64,000 bases of DNA from Euonymus europaeus (taxonomy: Eukaryota > Streptophyta > Magnoliopsida > Celastrales > Celastraceae). Shown here piece after piece: positions 34,901-46,330 of this stretch. Within the stretch, counting starts at the first letter, position 1; every line of letters starts with the position of its first letter. Both the position numbers and the translations under genes were made by a program. The DNA lies in the NCBI GenBank assembly GCA_963580455.1, contig OY756967.1, positions 5,478,501 to 5,542,500 on the forward strand. Reading direction: 5' to 3'. Below the pieces are notes generated by a model. It was given only the letters and a program-made list of their open reading frames with translations. It was not told the origin of the DNA and did not search any database.

Positions 34901-37081
34901 TTGGTATCTACTTATGTCTATCAATTATGATAACACTATCATATCCAATGTTCTTTTTTAAGTTACAAAAAGAAATGGGACACCGATAAATTGTGACACC
35001 AGGATCTGAAATCTGATATTGATGATAGACGAAAACTTTGTTATAGCATTAAGGAATATTACCCCTGATAACTCTGCCAATTGGGCATCCTTGATCTTAA
35101 AAGTGAATAAGCTGGGTACTGGATCTACAATGGAATGACCTAGCTGAGCAGCCAAACAGTAACCCTTGCACAAGAAGACTACCAATCAACAAATTTTACC
35201 ACATACGAGATAAAGCAAAACGAATTGCATGCCAATCAACCTGCCGACTACTTCCAGTAGCAATTAAAAGATAATCAGCTTCGACATCTTCAACAATATC
35301 ACCAACACGCCTATCAATCTTGAGAAGGAATTTTCCACCAGCAGTAGCATATGCAGTCGTTACAGCAGTTCTAGTCTGCAGAAGAACTGATTGAAAAACT
35401 TTTAGATTGTTCAGCTAGGGAAGTCCCATATTGCTGAGAATGAAACCAGTCAAGATTTTCACCATGCATAAAAATGAAGGAATACAAAATCATGATAGGA
35501 GTAACAAGAATACCTCCCCTACGTTTTGCATCAGATGAAAGACAATCAATTATCGTAGAAGAATTGTTGCTGACAGGAAACACCCTACCATCATCCTCTG
35601 TCTACAGATATACTAGCACAATTACACAGATGAAATGAATAAATTCTTATAAGCACAGTTTTAGAGATGACCTTCAGTGCCACCCCATGATCCGAGAACC
35701 AAGACATGGTATCTGCTGGACCATGCATGTCGAAGAAAGATCCCCTCAATTCTTTGTTGCCTCTAGGGTAATTTTCAGCTAAAAGCTACAATAAATTAAT
35801 GAGCTTAAAACATCACATAATAGAAAATATGCTGACCACTAAAGAGACAGTTCATTCTACTCCAAAATCTTGAATATGGTTTATGCAAATTGTTTCGAAG
35901 CACTGACAGCCCAAATAAATACAATTTATAATGTTGAATAGGCTAATGATTTGAATTAACAATTCAAACTGTTATAAAAACAGTAAGGCAACAAGTATTT
36001 TGTGCGATACTGGCCATCATTGAGAAATTCCAGTAAGCCAGTTTAAATAACCAGCAAATTCGATAACCAGCATGAGGAAAGCGTCATCAAACTGTTTCTC
36101 TAACACTCTTGAGAATGGTGACTGGAGTTCTGATTTTTCTCCCTACAGATTCTTGTATATGTTGGGTTAATAAAATATGGTAACAAGTTTCTATAGAAAT
36201 CAATTCATATGCGCTTGCCCAAATATGCTAACTCATATTCACGATGACCATGGAAGATTCACACTAGATCACTCAGCAAAAGCATATAATTAATTGCTAA
36301 TATTATCTATCTAGTTTAACAAAAAATGAGTCATTGAACTAACAGTCAAATTTGTTTAGCAAGAAAACTACAAAAAATGGCATTAGACTTGTATCTAAAC
36401 TTCATTTGAGAGATTTATTAAACTTGCATCAATAAATATTGTGGGTTCAAAATAAGATTCCTCACCATCTTATCAGTACAGTGCCCATTTGTCACATTGC
36501 ACCTTCCTCCTCCAGAAATTTTCACCTGCCAATAAGATACCCATTTTAAACTGCAAGTAAAACAGTTATCACAAGCATGGAGTGTCTTCCCAATTTTCTA
36601 CAGTACATCAACTAAATATAAAATATAGCACCTTTGTCAGTAGTTTTCCTTGCTCTATGACAACCACACTAAGATCAGGTGCGACAGTTTTAGCTCTAAT
36701 GGCTCCATACACTCCAGCTGGTCCGCCTCCAACCACGACCAATAACTCCTCCTTTGACTACCCATCAACGAAAACCACAATTATTGATAACATATTCAGA
36801 CTAGGATACAATATTATGTGTTTTGGTAGCTGAGGAAGTAAAGGGAATTCAGTTGTTACCTTTACAGCTACAGGGATAGCAGTGGCAGTAAATCTTCTTC
36901 TTCTGAGACTGAAAAGAGGATTTACATAAATTCTCCTAATACTTGCAGTTTCTAAGGGAACCCCAAAACCGAGAACGAACAGCATTGGAGCAAACCCCAA
37001 TATATTTTCTCTGGAGTCCTGACGCGCTTTTGAACTCAAGCGGCTAGTTTTGCTTCGTGATAAAGATGTGAATTCTGCCAT
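31911..37081 (-). CDS. FAD/NAD(P)-binding oxidoreductase, HI0933/BaiN-type flavoprotein, probably plastid
   Basis: This complete gene has 16 exons and 509 codons in one frame. Exons: 36860-37081, 36632-36757, 36466-36525, 35672-35785, 35514-35601, 35241-35386, 35063-35164, 34121-34192, 33944-34043, 33770-33852, 33050-33127, 32865-32963, 32718-32768, 32572-32628, 32343-32384, 31911-32000. The Ser/Arg-rich N-terminus (about 70 residues, few acidic residues) looks like a plastid transit peptide. [19 protein letters not shown] (residues ~79-97) is the Rossmann FAD-binding loop; [12 protein letters not shown] follows. [12 protein letters not shown] is the second dinucleotide-fold signature, and [19 protein letters not shown] (from residue ~311) and [17 protein letters not shown] (C-terminus) are hallmarks of the family. 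The substrate is unknown for plant members. The intron after exon 8 has a GC donor. No truncation is seen. A MULE sits ~200 bp upstream of the start codon and may have replaced its promoter. Confidence 0.93.
33489..33712 (+). repeat. Truncated copia-type LTR in flavoprotein intron 10
   Basis: The segment ends TTAGATTCTAACA followed at once by TGGCATCAG, which resembles the initiator-tRNA primer-binding site at the 3' border of copia LTRs. It contains a TATA-like stretch (TTGTATATAAC) and the repeated AGATCTAGATCTAG palindrome. No internal retrotransposon coding sequence follows. It is antisense to the host gene. Confidence 0.55.
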
Positions 37082-37288
37082 TTACCGAAAGATCCCGTAA
37101 GAAGTTCGGCTAAATATAATTATTGTCCCTCAATTATTATTCATGTTTAATTTTAGTACTCAAACTATGTTTTTTCTTAATTTCATCCATCAACATTCGA
37201 CTATACATTGTACATACAAAAGTACTCCGTGCATTCTTCAAAAGTTTTTGACAGCCAAAAAATCTAAAATAACATCCCACCTGGCTTG

Positions 37289-37366
37289 GGGACCCAGTGA
37301 CCGTCCAGGGCAATTAATTGCACAGGACGGTCCTGCACAATATATGGACCGCTGGATGTATCCAGC
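37289..37366 (+). repeat. Left terminal inverted repeat of the MULE
   Basis: This is the inverse complement of 40094-40176 with few differences. It contains its own smaller palindrome around CCGTCC/GGACGG. Confidence 0.85.
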
Positions 37367-38517
37367 AGTTCAAAAGTCAAAAAAAAAATTAAATTAAGTT
37401 TCTTTGTTCTCTCGTCTCTTTACTTTTCTCTGTTCTCTCTCGTCTCTTTACTTTCACACATTCTTGTACCTCCTTCAATGTGATTTGGACTAACTACATC
37501 CAATTGAGTCGCGATGAGTCTACTGATCGAGGACGGCAGTAGCCAAAATTAAAAGTTCTCTCACTAATCTTTATATTGTCTCTTTGCTTCCACAGATCTA
37601 GTCGTATGGGCATGGGGAGTCGATCGGCCGACTGTGGCAAAAGAGTTCTTCCTCTTCGATTATCAAGGCAACTGCGATGCTTCCACAGATTGAGTCGAAT
37701 GGGTGTCGAATTTTGAGTTTGGGCTTTGTAATTGAGGAAATTGAGACAACTGAGTTAGGGATTTGCTTCCACAGATTGAGTCGAATGGGTGTGAAGTCTT
37801 GGTCCGGATCACGTCTGCGAAATTCTTGATAGAAAATTTCTACAAATCTCTGCAGTGTGGCTGTGGATCGAATTACAAAAATCTATTGTTTTTTCAAGTT
37901 AGGGAACTGATGAGATTGAACTGTCTTGTGTTTGTTTTGATAATTTTGTGTGCTAGGATGCTCTCAATTTGGGATTAATTTTGAATGTTTCTTTGTCTGC
38001 TTATACTATTGCTGAAATTTCAAATGATTCATTACAGTACACTTCTATGATATTTATTTTGGATGTTTTTTGAATTGAATTGTGCAAACTTGTGATGCTA
38101 GTGAAAACATCAACTCTTTGAGAACAACAAACATACTTCTTTTTTTGTATGCCTTCAAACAAAATCATCTAAGGTGTCAATAACTCATATCCAAGCTTGT
38201 TACATGGTAGTGCAAATTTAAGTAACTACAGCACATCCTTTAATCAAGAAGAAAAAACTAACCAAAAAATAATTCTAACAATCCAGACCAACTTCTAACA
38301 ATCGGGCCAACATATTAGCTTCTCAAAACCATTCCATGGGTTCCAATTGAATCACTTGTTCTTCTTGTGTATGCCATGGAGCTTCAAAGTAGCTATCACC
38401 CAACTCTTTTGACAGGCTCATGTGTTCTACCCCTTGCAATTATTCTCAGTTGTAAATAATGTGTGAGTAGCAACAAGTGTATAATCAATCCTTATTTAAA
38501 ATTACATGTAATAATAC

Positions 38518-39784
38518 CTGCAGTGAGATGGTATCCACTTCATCACTCGGCACCAAATTAAGGTCAAAATTTTTGTCTTCTACAAGAACATTAGAAGGCC
38601 CTTGTCCATCAACATTAAGTGACGTTTGTAGGAGTGAAAAAGCTTCCTATCAAAAGTTACAGAATTTTTTTTATCAATTAGTAAAGTAAAGATGCAATCA
38701 AGTGCTCATACTAGAATAAAACATATTAGCTTACCACGTTAGATTTTGTAGCTTTTTTGGCTTTTCTGTTTCGTGTCTCATGCTGTGGTTTCATTCTTCT
38801 TTTTGCTTTGCCCTTCTCACCTTCTTTTCTCTTTAGTCCCTTAACACTACTCATTCGATCATTCACCCTTGTTTCAAGCACTTGGTTTTTCTCATTTTCT
38901 TTACCTATGGTGAAGTTTTCAAGCTTCTTGCCCACCTCAACTAACATTACTTCAATTATTGAACGAGAATCTTTGTTCATCGAAGCTTGATATGTGTACC
39001 GAAGTTGTTGTGATTGGACTCTTCGAATCCAAACTTTGTCATCTTCTTCTCCCCTATGTCCCCCTTTACCAAAAATACTATAATCATCCACCATTTTGGC
39101 ATCCGCCCAAAAAATATTTGTAACTTGGTCAACATTATCAAGTTGCAAAGCATAAAAGAACTTAGGATCGCACATATTTTTTTCCCCAAAATATGTGAAA
39201 ATTCTTCCAAGCTCCCCATGACTCATATCTCTTTTCCTTCTACATCTTAGATATGATTTTTGATCTTCAATAACAAACCCAAGTTTATCCCTACCTCCTG
39301 CTTCCGTACTCAAAAGTTCTTGGGTTGCTTTAGGAGTTAGTCCCGAATTGTTTGCCAATTCAATGGCATGTGCATGCACAGCGGTGATTTCTCTATGTGA
39401 TCTTAACATGTGAGTAGTTGTTAGAGGTTGTAACTCATGATTATGCTCATCAAAAAATTCCTTCACTATATACTTTGAATTACCCTTATCAAAGACTACT
39501 TTCACTCTTGCTTTGCAATCGGTCCTTGTATTGGATCGTTCAAGGGCCATATCATTATCATATTTTCTCACCCTCTTTAGACCTTCCTTGCTACACACAA
39601 ACCACTGACTAATCACAATTCCAGTTTTTCGATTCTTATGCCAATACTCTTTTCTAACACCGAAACCGATCATCTTTGCATAATTTTTCCAACACAAAAA
39701 TGCAGAATCTAAGGTGTCAAATTGCATACCAACAGTAGGTGTCAAAGCTTGCTCCTCATCATTGGCAAAAAACGAGTTGTCCAT
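38518..39784 (-). CDS. FAR1-related (FRS5-like) protein with internal deletion, inside a MULE
   Basis: FAR1/FHY3 proteins are transcription factors derived from Mutator transposases. A 350-codon exon begins MDNSFFANDEEQ (ATG at 39784) and ends at a good donor at 38735; a second exon 38518-38646 continues in frame (EAFSLLQTSLNVDG). Residues ~18-120 form the FAR1 zinc-chelating DNA-binding domain with FDTLDSAFLCWKNYAKMIGF, WFVCSKEG, NTRTDCKARVKV and EHNHELQPL. A QLDNVDQVTNIFWADAKMV segment is the start of the MULE transposase domain; it stops at DDYSIFG and jumps to a C-terminal tail with coiled-coil and a basic KGLKRKEGEKGKAKRRMKPQ stretch. The DDE catalytic core and SWIM finger are therefore gone. 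A last exon near 38323-38430 ending EEQVIQLEPMEWF is possible, but its splice frame did not close. It could act as a DNA-binding-only derivative, or be a decaying gene. Confidence 0.78.
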
Positions 39785-40093
39785 TATATAAATCACTACC
39801 TACAAAAACAATTAACTAATCAATTAAAGTGAGCTGATGAAATGGAGCAAAATCTCCAAATAAAAAATTAAAGTGAGACCATGAAAATTACCAGAAATGG
39901 AGAAAAAATTTCTACAATCGTGCAATCCACTGATTAAGAATTGATGCAATGAGTCTTCGCCGTAGAGCCAAAGTGAGAGAGAGAGAGAGAGAGAGATTTT
40001 TTGATTTTTTTAATGTAAAAAATATAAAAGGGAGGGAACAACAATCTAGTAAAATAAAAAGGTGGGAAAGTGAAAATTTACACTTTTTTCACT

Positions 40094-40176
40094 GTGGACC
40101 GCTGGATGCATCCAGCGGTCCATATAATGCACAGGACCATCCTGTGCAATTAATTGCCCAGGACGGTCCCCGCATC
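40094..40176 (-). repeat. Right terminal inverted repeat of the MULE
   Basis: This matches the left repeat in inverse orientation and includes the palindromic GGACCGCTGGATGCATCC stretch, which can fold on itself. Confidence 0.85.
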
Positions 40177-40930
40177 CTTGGCTTGTCATACTTTGTTCAC
40201 AATGGACAGACTCAGAAAATTAATCCTAAAATTCATAAATCCTCGTCTTGTCTTCTTCTTATCTTTGAAGGGGCAATTGCTAAATGTAATCGATGATGTA
40301 TTGAGTCTAGTCCTATTACCTATGTCATTCCATCACAGTAGAGCACGTTGGGTTTCTAAAAATGAAGGCAATTGCTAAGTGCATTTTTTTTTACAAAATA
40401 TACACAATGATTTGACTGGCCTGACCACATTGATTTGACAAGAAACAGTTTTAAATTTTGAATCATTTGGCACCTACTAGTCACATAATATTACCATAAT
40501 AGGTGCACATCACTTCAACGTAACCAAACCACAAATTAACCCTAGTTTGAAGTTTGAACCATGATTTTCATCTTTTTATAGTAAATAATATATGTATGGT
40601 TCAACTTAAACTTTTATTCTACCGTTTCTAAACAGAACGTGTTTGGCAATCACTATTTACTCGTTGAAGAACAAATCTTGGAAGAAATAGTTGAAACAAA
40701 ATTTTAAGTACTATTGGTTAGTCTTCTATGATTGGAAGTTGAAACTATTCTTTATAAACATATCTCCCAATAAATTGACTGCAATTTTATTAAAACACAA
40801 TAACACATATTACATTGCTAATCTTCTACTATAGTGGGCTTAGTAGACGCAAGAGGAAACCTAGGACAAATATGTTGCCTATATGCATCAAGTTGTTCCA
40901 TATACGGTAAAATCCATGCAGCTGCACACT
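40177..40930. other. Spacer between two Mutator-like elements
   Basis: AT-rich sequence without a recognisable gene. One 9-bp target duplication of the left MULE (40177-40185) marks its start. The inverted repeat of the next MULE relic was not found here. Confidence 0.45.
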
Positions 40931-40939
40931 CATACCTAA

Positions 40940-42400
40940 AGTAATGTCACTGAGTCATAATGGTAGGCATTGGGTAACTCTCAGTTAAGGAAACTTGGAC
41001 GTAGTGATTATCATTAATGTGTCTAAGGGCGATAGCAACATGTTGATGCTGAGGTGAAGGAGTTGATCGCAGTGGTAAATATGTGAAGCTCTGTCGTGAA
41101 CTACCAACGTGTAGTATGACATTGTACCTGGAAGCAATCAAGAGACTCATATCTAGCATTATCATTTAATGCTGAGTTGGTGCTGCTTTATCTGATTCAA
41201 AGAAGTTCAGGGTGTTGTGAATACCCAATGCATGCTCTTCACTACCAAACATTGTAACATATTCATGCCATAATGCGCCCAAATCGCCTATCAAGTCACG
41301 ATAGACAATATCCCATGCATGTTCGCCAAAACCAAGACCAACAGCTATCGCCCGAAAGCCGTAATTTTCACCAGGTATTACATCTTGCACAACCACAATG
41401 TAAGAATGCAATATTGGTGGGAACTTACGGATATAAATATGTTCATACATAACATTACTAAATCAAGAACTATAGAGAGATGAACAATTGTGTCTCCCTG
41501 GTTGCTGGGAATGATGACTTGAGTATGCATGATCATCTTTTTCTTCGATGAGGGGCGTCCACGTGTACTTTTTTCATAACTGGATCCTGTACTACTGTAG
41601 TTGAGGCTTTAATTATCTCCCTGATCTTTCTCAGTAGACTGAGCTTTCCTGAACGTGAGTGACGCTTGAATTTTTCTACAAACATTTGTAGCTCAACACT
41701 ACAATCGATGTCATCATCTCTAAGAGAAACACATGGTAATAGGTCAAGTTTCTTCCAAAACGCATCGATAGAAGAAAGTGGTATAGGCTGACTATCGTGT
41801 ATGTATATTGAAATCTCGTGTGCACACGGGAGTCCATAGATCGTACGAAGTTTACAACTGCAAGCGTACGAATCATCTCTGACAACTTGACATTACTCAG
41901 ATTCATTGACAATCATATTCATCGCAGGAATAGAAACGAAACCACGTAATTCTTTGAATTGATATGTGTTGAATTGATGTTGAATGATATGTCTACTATT
42001 CTCCATACTATCCTTGATTGATGTGGCCTGAGCTTGAACGAGTTGATGAATTAAAGATATTATTGACTCAATGTCTGACTGTGATGTTCCCAGTTATTTG
42101 TTTAACTTTGCATGTTGACTCTTGACCCTATTAGTGGTCAAGTTTCCGAAATGCAAATAGGTATTCGTCCAAGCGGATACAAACATCTCTTTATATGGTG
42201 TCAACCATACATCTTTAATGTTTAACCACAATTGTGTAGTTTTGTAGGATTACCTCTATGTGCGATAAATTATACACGTACGCAATCTCATTTTCGAATT
42301 CCACCAATGTATTCCAGGAGGAGTAGAATGCATTCCATGATTCCTTGTCTTGAAAAAATATTTTACAGTTTGCTAAAATTGCCTTCTTATGTGCCATCTA
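40940..42400 (-). pseudogene. Mutator-like transposase remnant with SWIM finger and OTU-like domain
   Basis: On the minus strand the order is: transposase C-terminal half (MAHKKAILANCKIFFQDKE, then MFVSAWTNTYLHFGN and TTNRVKSQHAKL), SWIM zinc finger (TCSCKLRTIYGLPCAHEI near 41880-41800), then an OTU-like domain (FRAIAVGLGFGEHAWDIVYR at ~41350, IASRYNVILHVGSS at ~41130). This arrangement is known from plant MULE proteins. Stops and frame changes break it, for example in the LNK-stop-LGTSQ region and between the two OTU pieces. The usual DGNCGFRAIA active-site stretch reads GENYGFRAIA, so the catalytic Cys is Tyr. No terminal repeats were identified. Confidence 0.75.
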
Positions 42401-43227
42401 CAAAGTAGTTTATTTGCATCAGAAAAAATCAGAAAGTGATCGTTGTTGAAGGTATTCTCGATTAGGCCTCGAAAGACGTTCTGGGTTGGGCCATTGGCCA
42501 ACAAGTTGACTTCCAATTTTGGGCTTTGACTTGTGGTCCGATTTTTGCCATTATAGCACCAATTTATAAGGCGTTAATTTGTTGATCATGAATTCACGAT
42601 AGTAAAGGAACATAATTGCTTAGTTTTTTTTACATAAAAATTAACAAGATTGAAATGGCATCTACTGTGCCGATATCTAGACCTTTGAATGATCCCGTCA
42701 AAGACAAATGTGTTGAAGTAATACCTAACACACGAAGTCCATCTAAAGCCTCACCATCATGATAAGATCCCGCATGAAAAAAATATGGGTTACTGCTCTA
42801 GCTTGTAAAATAGGACAAATCTCTTATTGTCAACTTGAGTTTTCAATAGAGAGTTAGGTCTAGACTTATGTCCTTGATGAAAGAAATATATAATTTAGAT
42901 TTTAGTGTATATATATATATATTTGATTTGTTTAAATATTTTATTTACAATAAAACTTATTCAATTTAAACATATATTTAGTCAATTTTTAATCCAATAC
43001 TTGGTATTTTCAAACTCAAACTTCCAATTTAATTAATTTTTATAAGTATTATTATTTCTTTTGTCATTTTTGGGTCAGGGTATTACATCCCTTCCCCCTT
43101 AAATAAATTTTGTCCCCGAAATTTAAAACATACCTAGTTCCGTGAACAAATGTGGATATTTCTCCTTCTTACTGCAAAATCTTAAAGTTTGGCCCTCTAT
43201 AATTCGAACAATAGGTTAAACTTCAAT
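42401..43227. other. AT-rich spacer, no gene seen
   Basis: No coding region is recognisable. A motif GGGTATTACATCCC near 43078-43092 resembles the edge of LTR-type elements seen elsewhere in plants, but no partner copy was found. Confidence 0.4.
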
Positions 43228-44322
43228 AAAAACCTATCCATCAATTTGATAATCCATTTAAGAACTCGTCTTCCTCCTAGTGATCTTTCAATCTCCATTC
43301 TCCACATAGATTTACTCATTACCAAGCTATGATCATTCCATCTAAGAGTTTACTTAATATCATAATCATATATATAAATAACTTACATTATCATGCCTAG
43401 ATCACACATTATTTACCCACAAGTCCATATCATAATTTTAAAGTATTCTTACCTCTCCATTCCATACATTTGTACACACATTTATATTATAAACCTTAGT
43501 CATTTACATAACTTTAACCACACCCAATCTCGATACGTTGTCCTACTAAAAGGTCTTACACCTAATATCAAAGGTTTCTTACTCTTAGTTCCCATATTTC
43601 ACACACTCAGACTCACATTTGCTCTATGAGCTTTATTCTTATATGGGTTACAGGTGAGCTCGAGAGACAATTCAATCAAGCAGTGGAAGAGCTCTGATAC
43701 GTGACAACCCGGCTCGCCATTTGTAAAGATCAATGTTATTATCAAATGCCTCCTCCTTCACTTTCGTCATTAGATAAAAACCTATCCATCAATTTGATAA
43801 TCTATTGAAGAACTCGTCTTCCTCCTAGTGATCTTTCAATCTCCATTCTCCACATATATTTACTCATTACCAAGCTATGGTCATTCCATCTAAGATTTTA
43901 CTTAATATCATAATCATATATATAAATAACTTACATTATCATGCCTAGATCACACATTATTTACCCACAAGTCCATACCTAATTTTAAAGGATTCTTACC
44001 TCTCCATTCCATACATTTGTACACACATTTATATTACAAACCTTAGTCATTTACATAACTTTAACCACACCCAATCTCGATACGTTGTCCTACTAAAAGA
44101 TCTTACACCTAATATCAAAGGTTTCTTACTCTTAGTTCCCATATTTCACATACTCAGACTCACATTTGCTCTATGAGCTTTATTCTTATATAGGTTATAG
44201 GTGAGCTCGAGAGATAATTCAATCAAACAGTGGAAGAGCTCCGATACGTGACAACCCGACTCGCTATTTGTAAAGATCAATGTTATTATCAAATGCCTCC
44301 TCATTCGCTTTCGTCGTTAGGG
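43228..44322 (+). repeat. 549-bp tandem direct duplication of unknown identity
   Basis: Copy 1 (about 43228-43776) and copy 2 (about 43777-44322) are nearly identical over their length, beginning AAAACCTATCCATCAATTTG and ending near CAAATGCCTCCTC plus a TTTCGTC element. Each includes GAGCTC, GATACGTGACAACCCG and an AATATCATAATCATATATA stretch. Differences are scattered single bases, so the duplication is fairly recent. Function and family are not recognised; GTGACAACCCG is reminiscent of LTR starts. Confidence 0.9.
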
Positions 44323-45840
44323 ATAGGTATGAATAAAGAATTTGTTCCTGTTTATGACCAGAATCACCATCATCCTTCTCCTCCTGGAGCGGCGACTACA
44401 ATGGCTCCTCGCAGGCTTGAGAGAGGTAGGAGTTGATGGCATGAATGGTAGATTGCGGGTGCTAATGGTCTATGTAGAGTTTGGTGGAGGCTCCTTTGCC
44501 AAATTAAATAGAAAATAGGGGTTAGGGTTTCTGAGACTAGCAAGTGACGGCCTAAACCAAGTAGCCACTCTTAGCCCGTTAGGTTTCGTCGAAGCCATTC
44601 TCCATCGGAGTTTCCATCGAAGCCATCCAATTCATAGTCCCTAATCTTGGGTTGATTTCCAGAGAGACTTTACAGATTTCACATGAAGAGCTACTTCTCT
44701 AAAAAACTACTGACTTGGCCCCCTTTTGTCTCTTAGATTAAACGAACAGATGAGATTAAAACAAGAGGAGCTGCTGCTATTTCCTTTGATGAAATAGCCT
44801 ACCCCGATCCAAGGTTTTTTTTTGTCTTTTTGATTTGACAAAAAGATAAGCTACTCCACATAGTTGTTTAGGACGTGGACTGCATACGTTAGCTTATACT
44901 CTGTCACTCATACTCTCAGACACTCTCAACTTTTACGTTTTACGATAGCTTATACTTTATGAGACATACTCTGATCCAAACGGACAAATCAACTTTTTCG
45001 ATGGACATGTTCAATCAAATGATATCTTCATCATAAACATAATTTTTTTAAAAAAGGGCTACATATTAATTACAATTATTTCATTATTAAAATTTAAAAT
45101 AAAAACTTTATTCTTCATGTTTTAAGAAGTTGTCCCGCAATTAAATCATGAAACATTGCCATATTTTTATCTACAAAACTAATTGTAACTTCATTTTCTT
45201 TTTTCATTTCAAACTTCAAAATTTTACACATCAATCTTTAACATACACAGAAATTGAATCAAATTCATAAAAACTTGGACATTTTTGGGCACCCACTCTA
45301 GTAAAATTATGAACTATTTATGTGTATGCAATCACATACGAGGCCTTCATATTCGCAACTTATTTTTGATAACCATAAGTGATTCCAATTAGAAAATCTA
45401 TGTTCAACATTTTACATGACTTATTTGATAGCTTATACGCTGTTAAAACTTACGTTCTATTAAATACAATGTACGTTTATTTTTCTTTGCACGCTAACTT
45501 ATACTCTACCAAACATATTTAACCACGTAGATAGATTGAGACATTAAACATGAGTTTGCAAGTAGGGGTTTGCTCAAAAATTTTATCCCCAAGCATGAGA
45601 ACCCTCTTCAGGCTTTGAGCTGGACCTAACAAAATTTTGTAAGCTGGCCCAAGCTCAAATAATTTGGGTTAATAAGTCGGACCTCGGGCCTAAATTACTA
45701 TCACTGATTATACATACATATACATATACATACATATAAAATGTTAAAACTAATTAGAAGACCTAATTTAGTAATATGTTACCATTACACATTTGCCCTC
45801 CTTCATCCCTCGTGATGACTTTAACCTTGCATTGCTGTCA
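44323..45840. other. Repeat-derived spacer
   Basis: Several stretches look transposon-derived: motifs of the type AGCTTATACTCT recur near 44894, 44948 and 45513 in partly inverted fashion, and a GGCCCAAGCTC-rich segment lies near 45640-45690. No complete element boundaries or genes are evident. Confidence 0.4.
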
Positions 45841-45874
45841 CCTGAGTTGGAATTTGTGAAGAGGGGGACTAAAA

Positions 45875-46330
45875 TTGAACAGGTACATAAATTGGAAGCT
45901 TCTCTGCCCTCAATGTCTGAAAATATGCACATCTTTTGTGAAGCTGGTAGGAGTTGAAGAAGGTAAAAATAAATTGAGATTATTTGACTTGACAGCTGGG
46001 CAAAGTTCCATCAGAGTAATCAACGAAGAGGCCTCTTTAAGGTGGTCCACTGAGAGGAGAAGGAAGAGTGACTACTGGGGAATCTTTTTCTCTGGACTTG
46101 CAGGATCCAGTTCAAATAATATCTTGATTGTTCATTATTACCATCTCTGTTCTTCTGTGATAAAGAATGCTCTCAACGACTTGTTTGAGGCTGATGATAT
46201 GTATAGCCGTAGCGGTTTTCCGAGTCGAGAAGGTATTAGAACTGGTGGCATTGTTGTTGCTGACTCTGATATCCATGCAATGAAAGTCTTATTCCACTTC
46301 TTTGTTTGTGATCTTCCTGAGACTAACTGA
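45875..46330 (+). CDS. Hypothetical 151-codon ORF, no recognised domain
   Basis: A clear open frame of 151 codons starts MNRYINWKLLCPQCLKIC and ends DLPETN. It has no low-complexity bias, which argues against chance. A different frame immediately upstream (about 45795-45950) also reads sensibly (SPELEFVKRGTKIEQVHKL, then MSENMHIFCEAG), and that frame closes near 45950. The pair suggests a frame-shifted or retrotransposed gene remnant rather than an intact gene. I cannot assign a family. The region YSRSGFPSREGIRTGGIVVA is the most distinctive part for a homology search. No promoter or intron was identified. Confidence 0.4.
   Translation: MNRYINWKLLCPQCLKICTSFVKLVGVEEGKNKLRLFDLTAGQSSIRVINEEASLRWSTERRRKSDYWGIFFSGLAGSSSNNILIVHYYHLCSSVIKNALNDLFEADDMYSRSGFPSREGIRTGGIVVADSDIHAMKVLFHFFVCDLPETN

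Larger units (their letters stand above)
37289..40176. mobile_element. Mutator-like element carrying a FAR1-type gene
   Basis: About 80-bp terminal inverted repeats lie at 37289-37366 and 40094-40176; both contain GGGCAATTAATTGCACAGGA and ATGGACCGCTGGATG. Nine-mers CCTGGCTTG (37280-37288) and CTTGGCTTG (40177-40185) flank them and match 8 of 9, the size of a Mutator target duplication. Inside, a minus-strand gene encodes the FAR1 DNA-binding domain but lacks the MULE transposase core, so the element is probably non-autonomous. Jittery-type MULEs encode FAR1-like transposases, which fits. An alternative reading is a MULE that captured part of a host FAR1-related gene. Confidence 0.82.
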
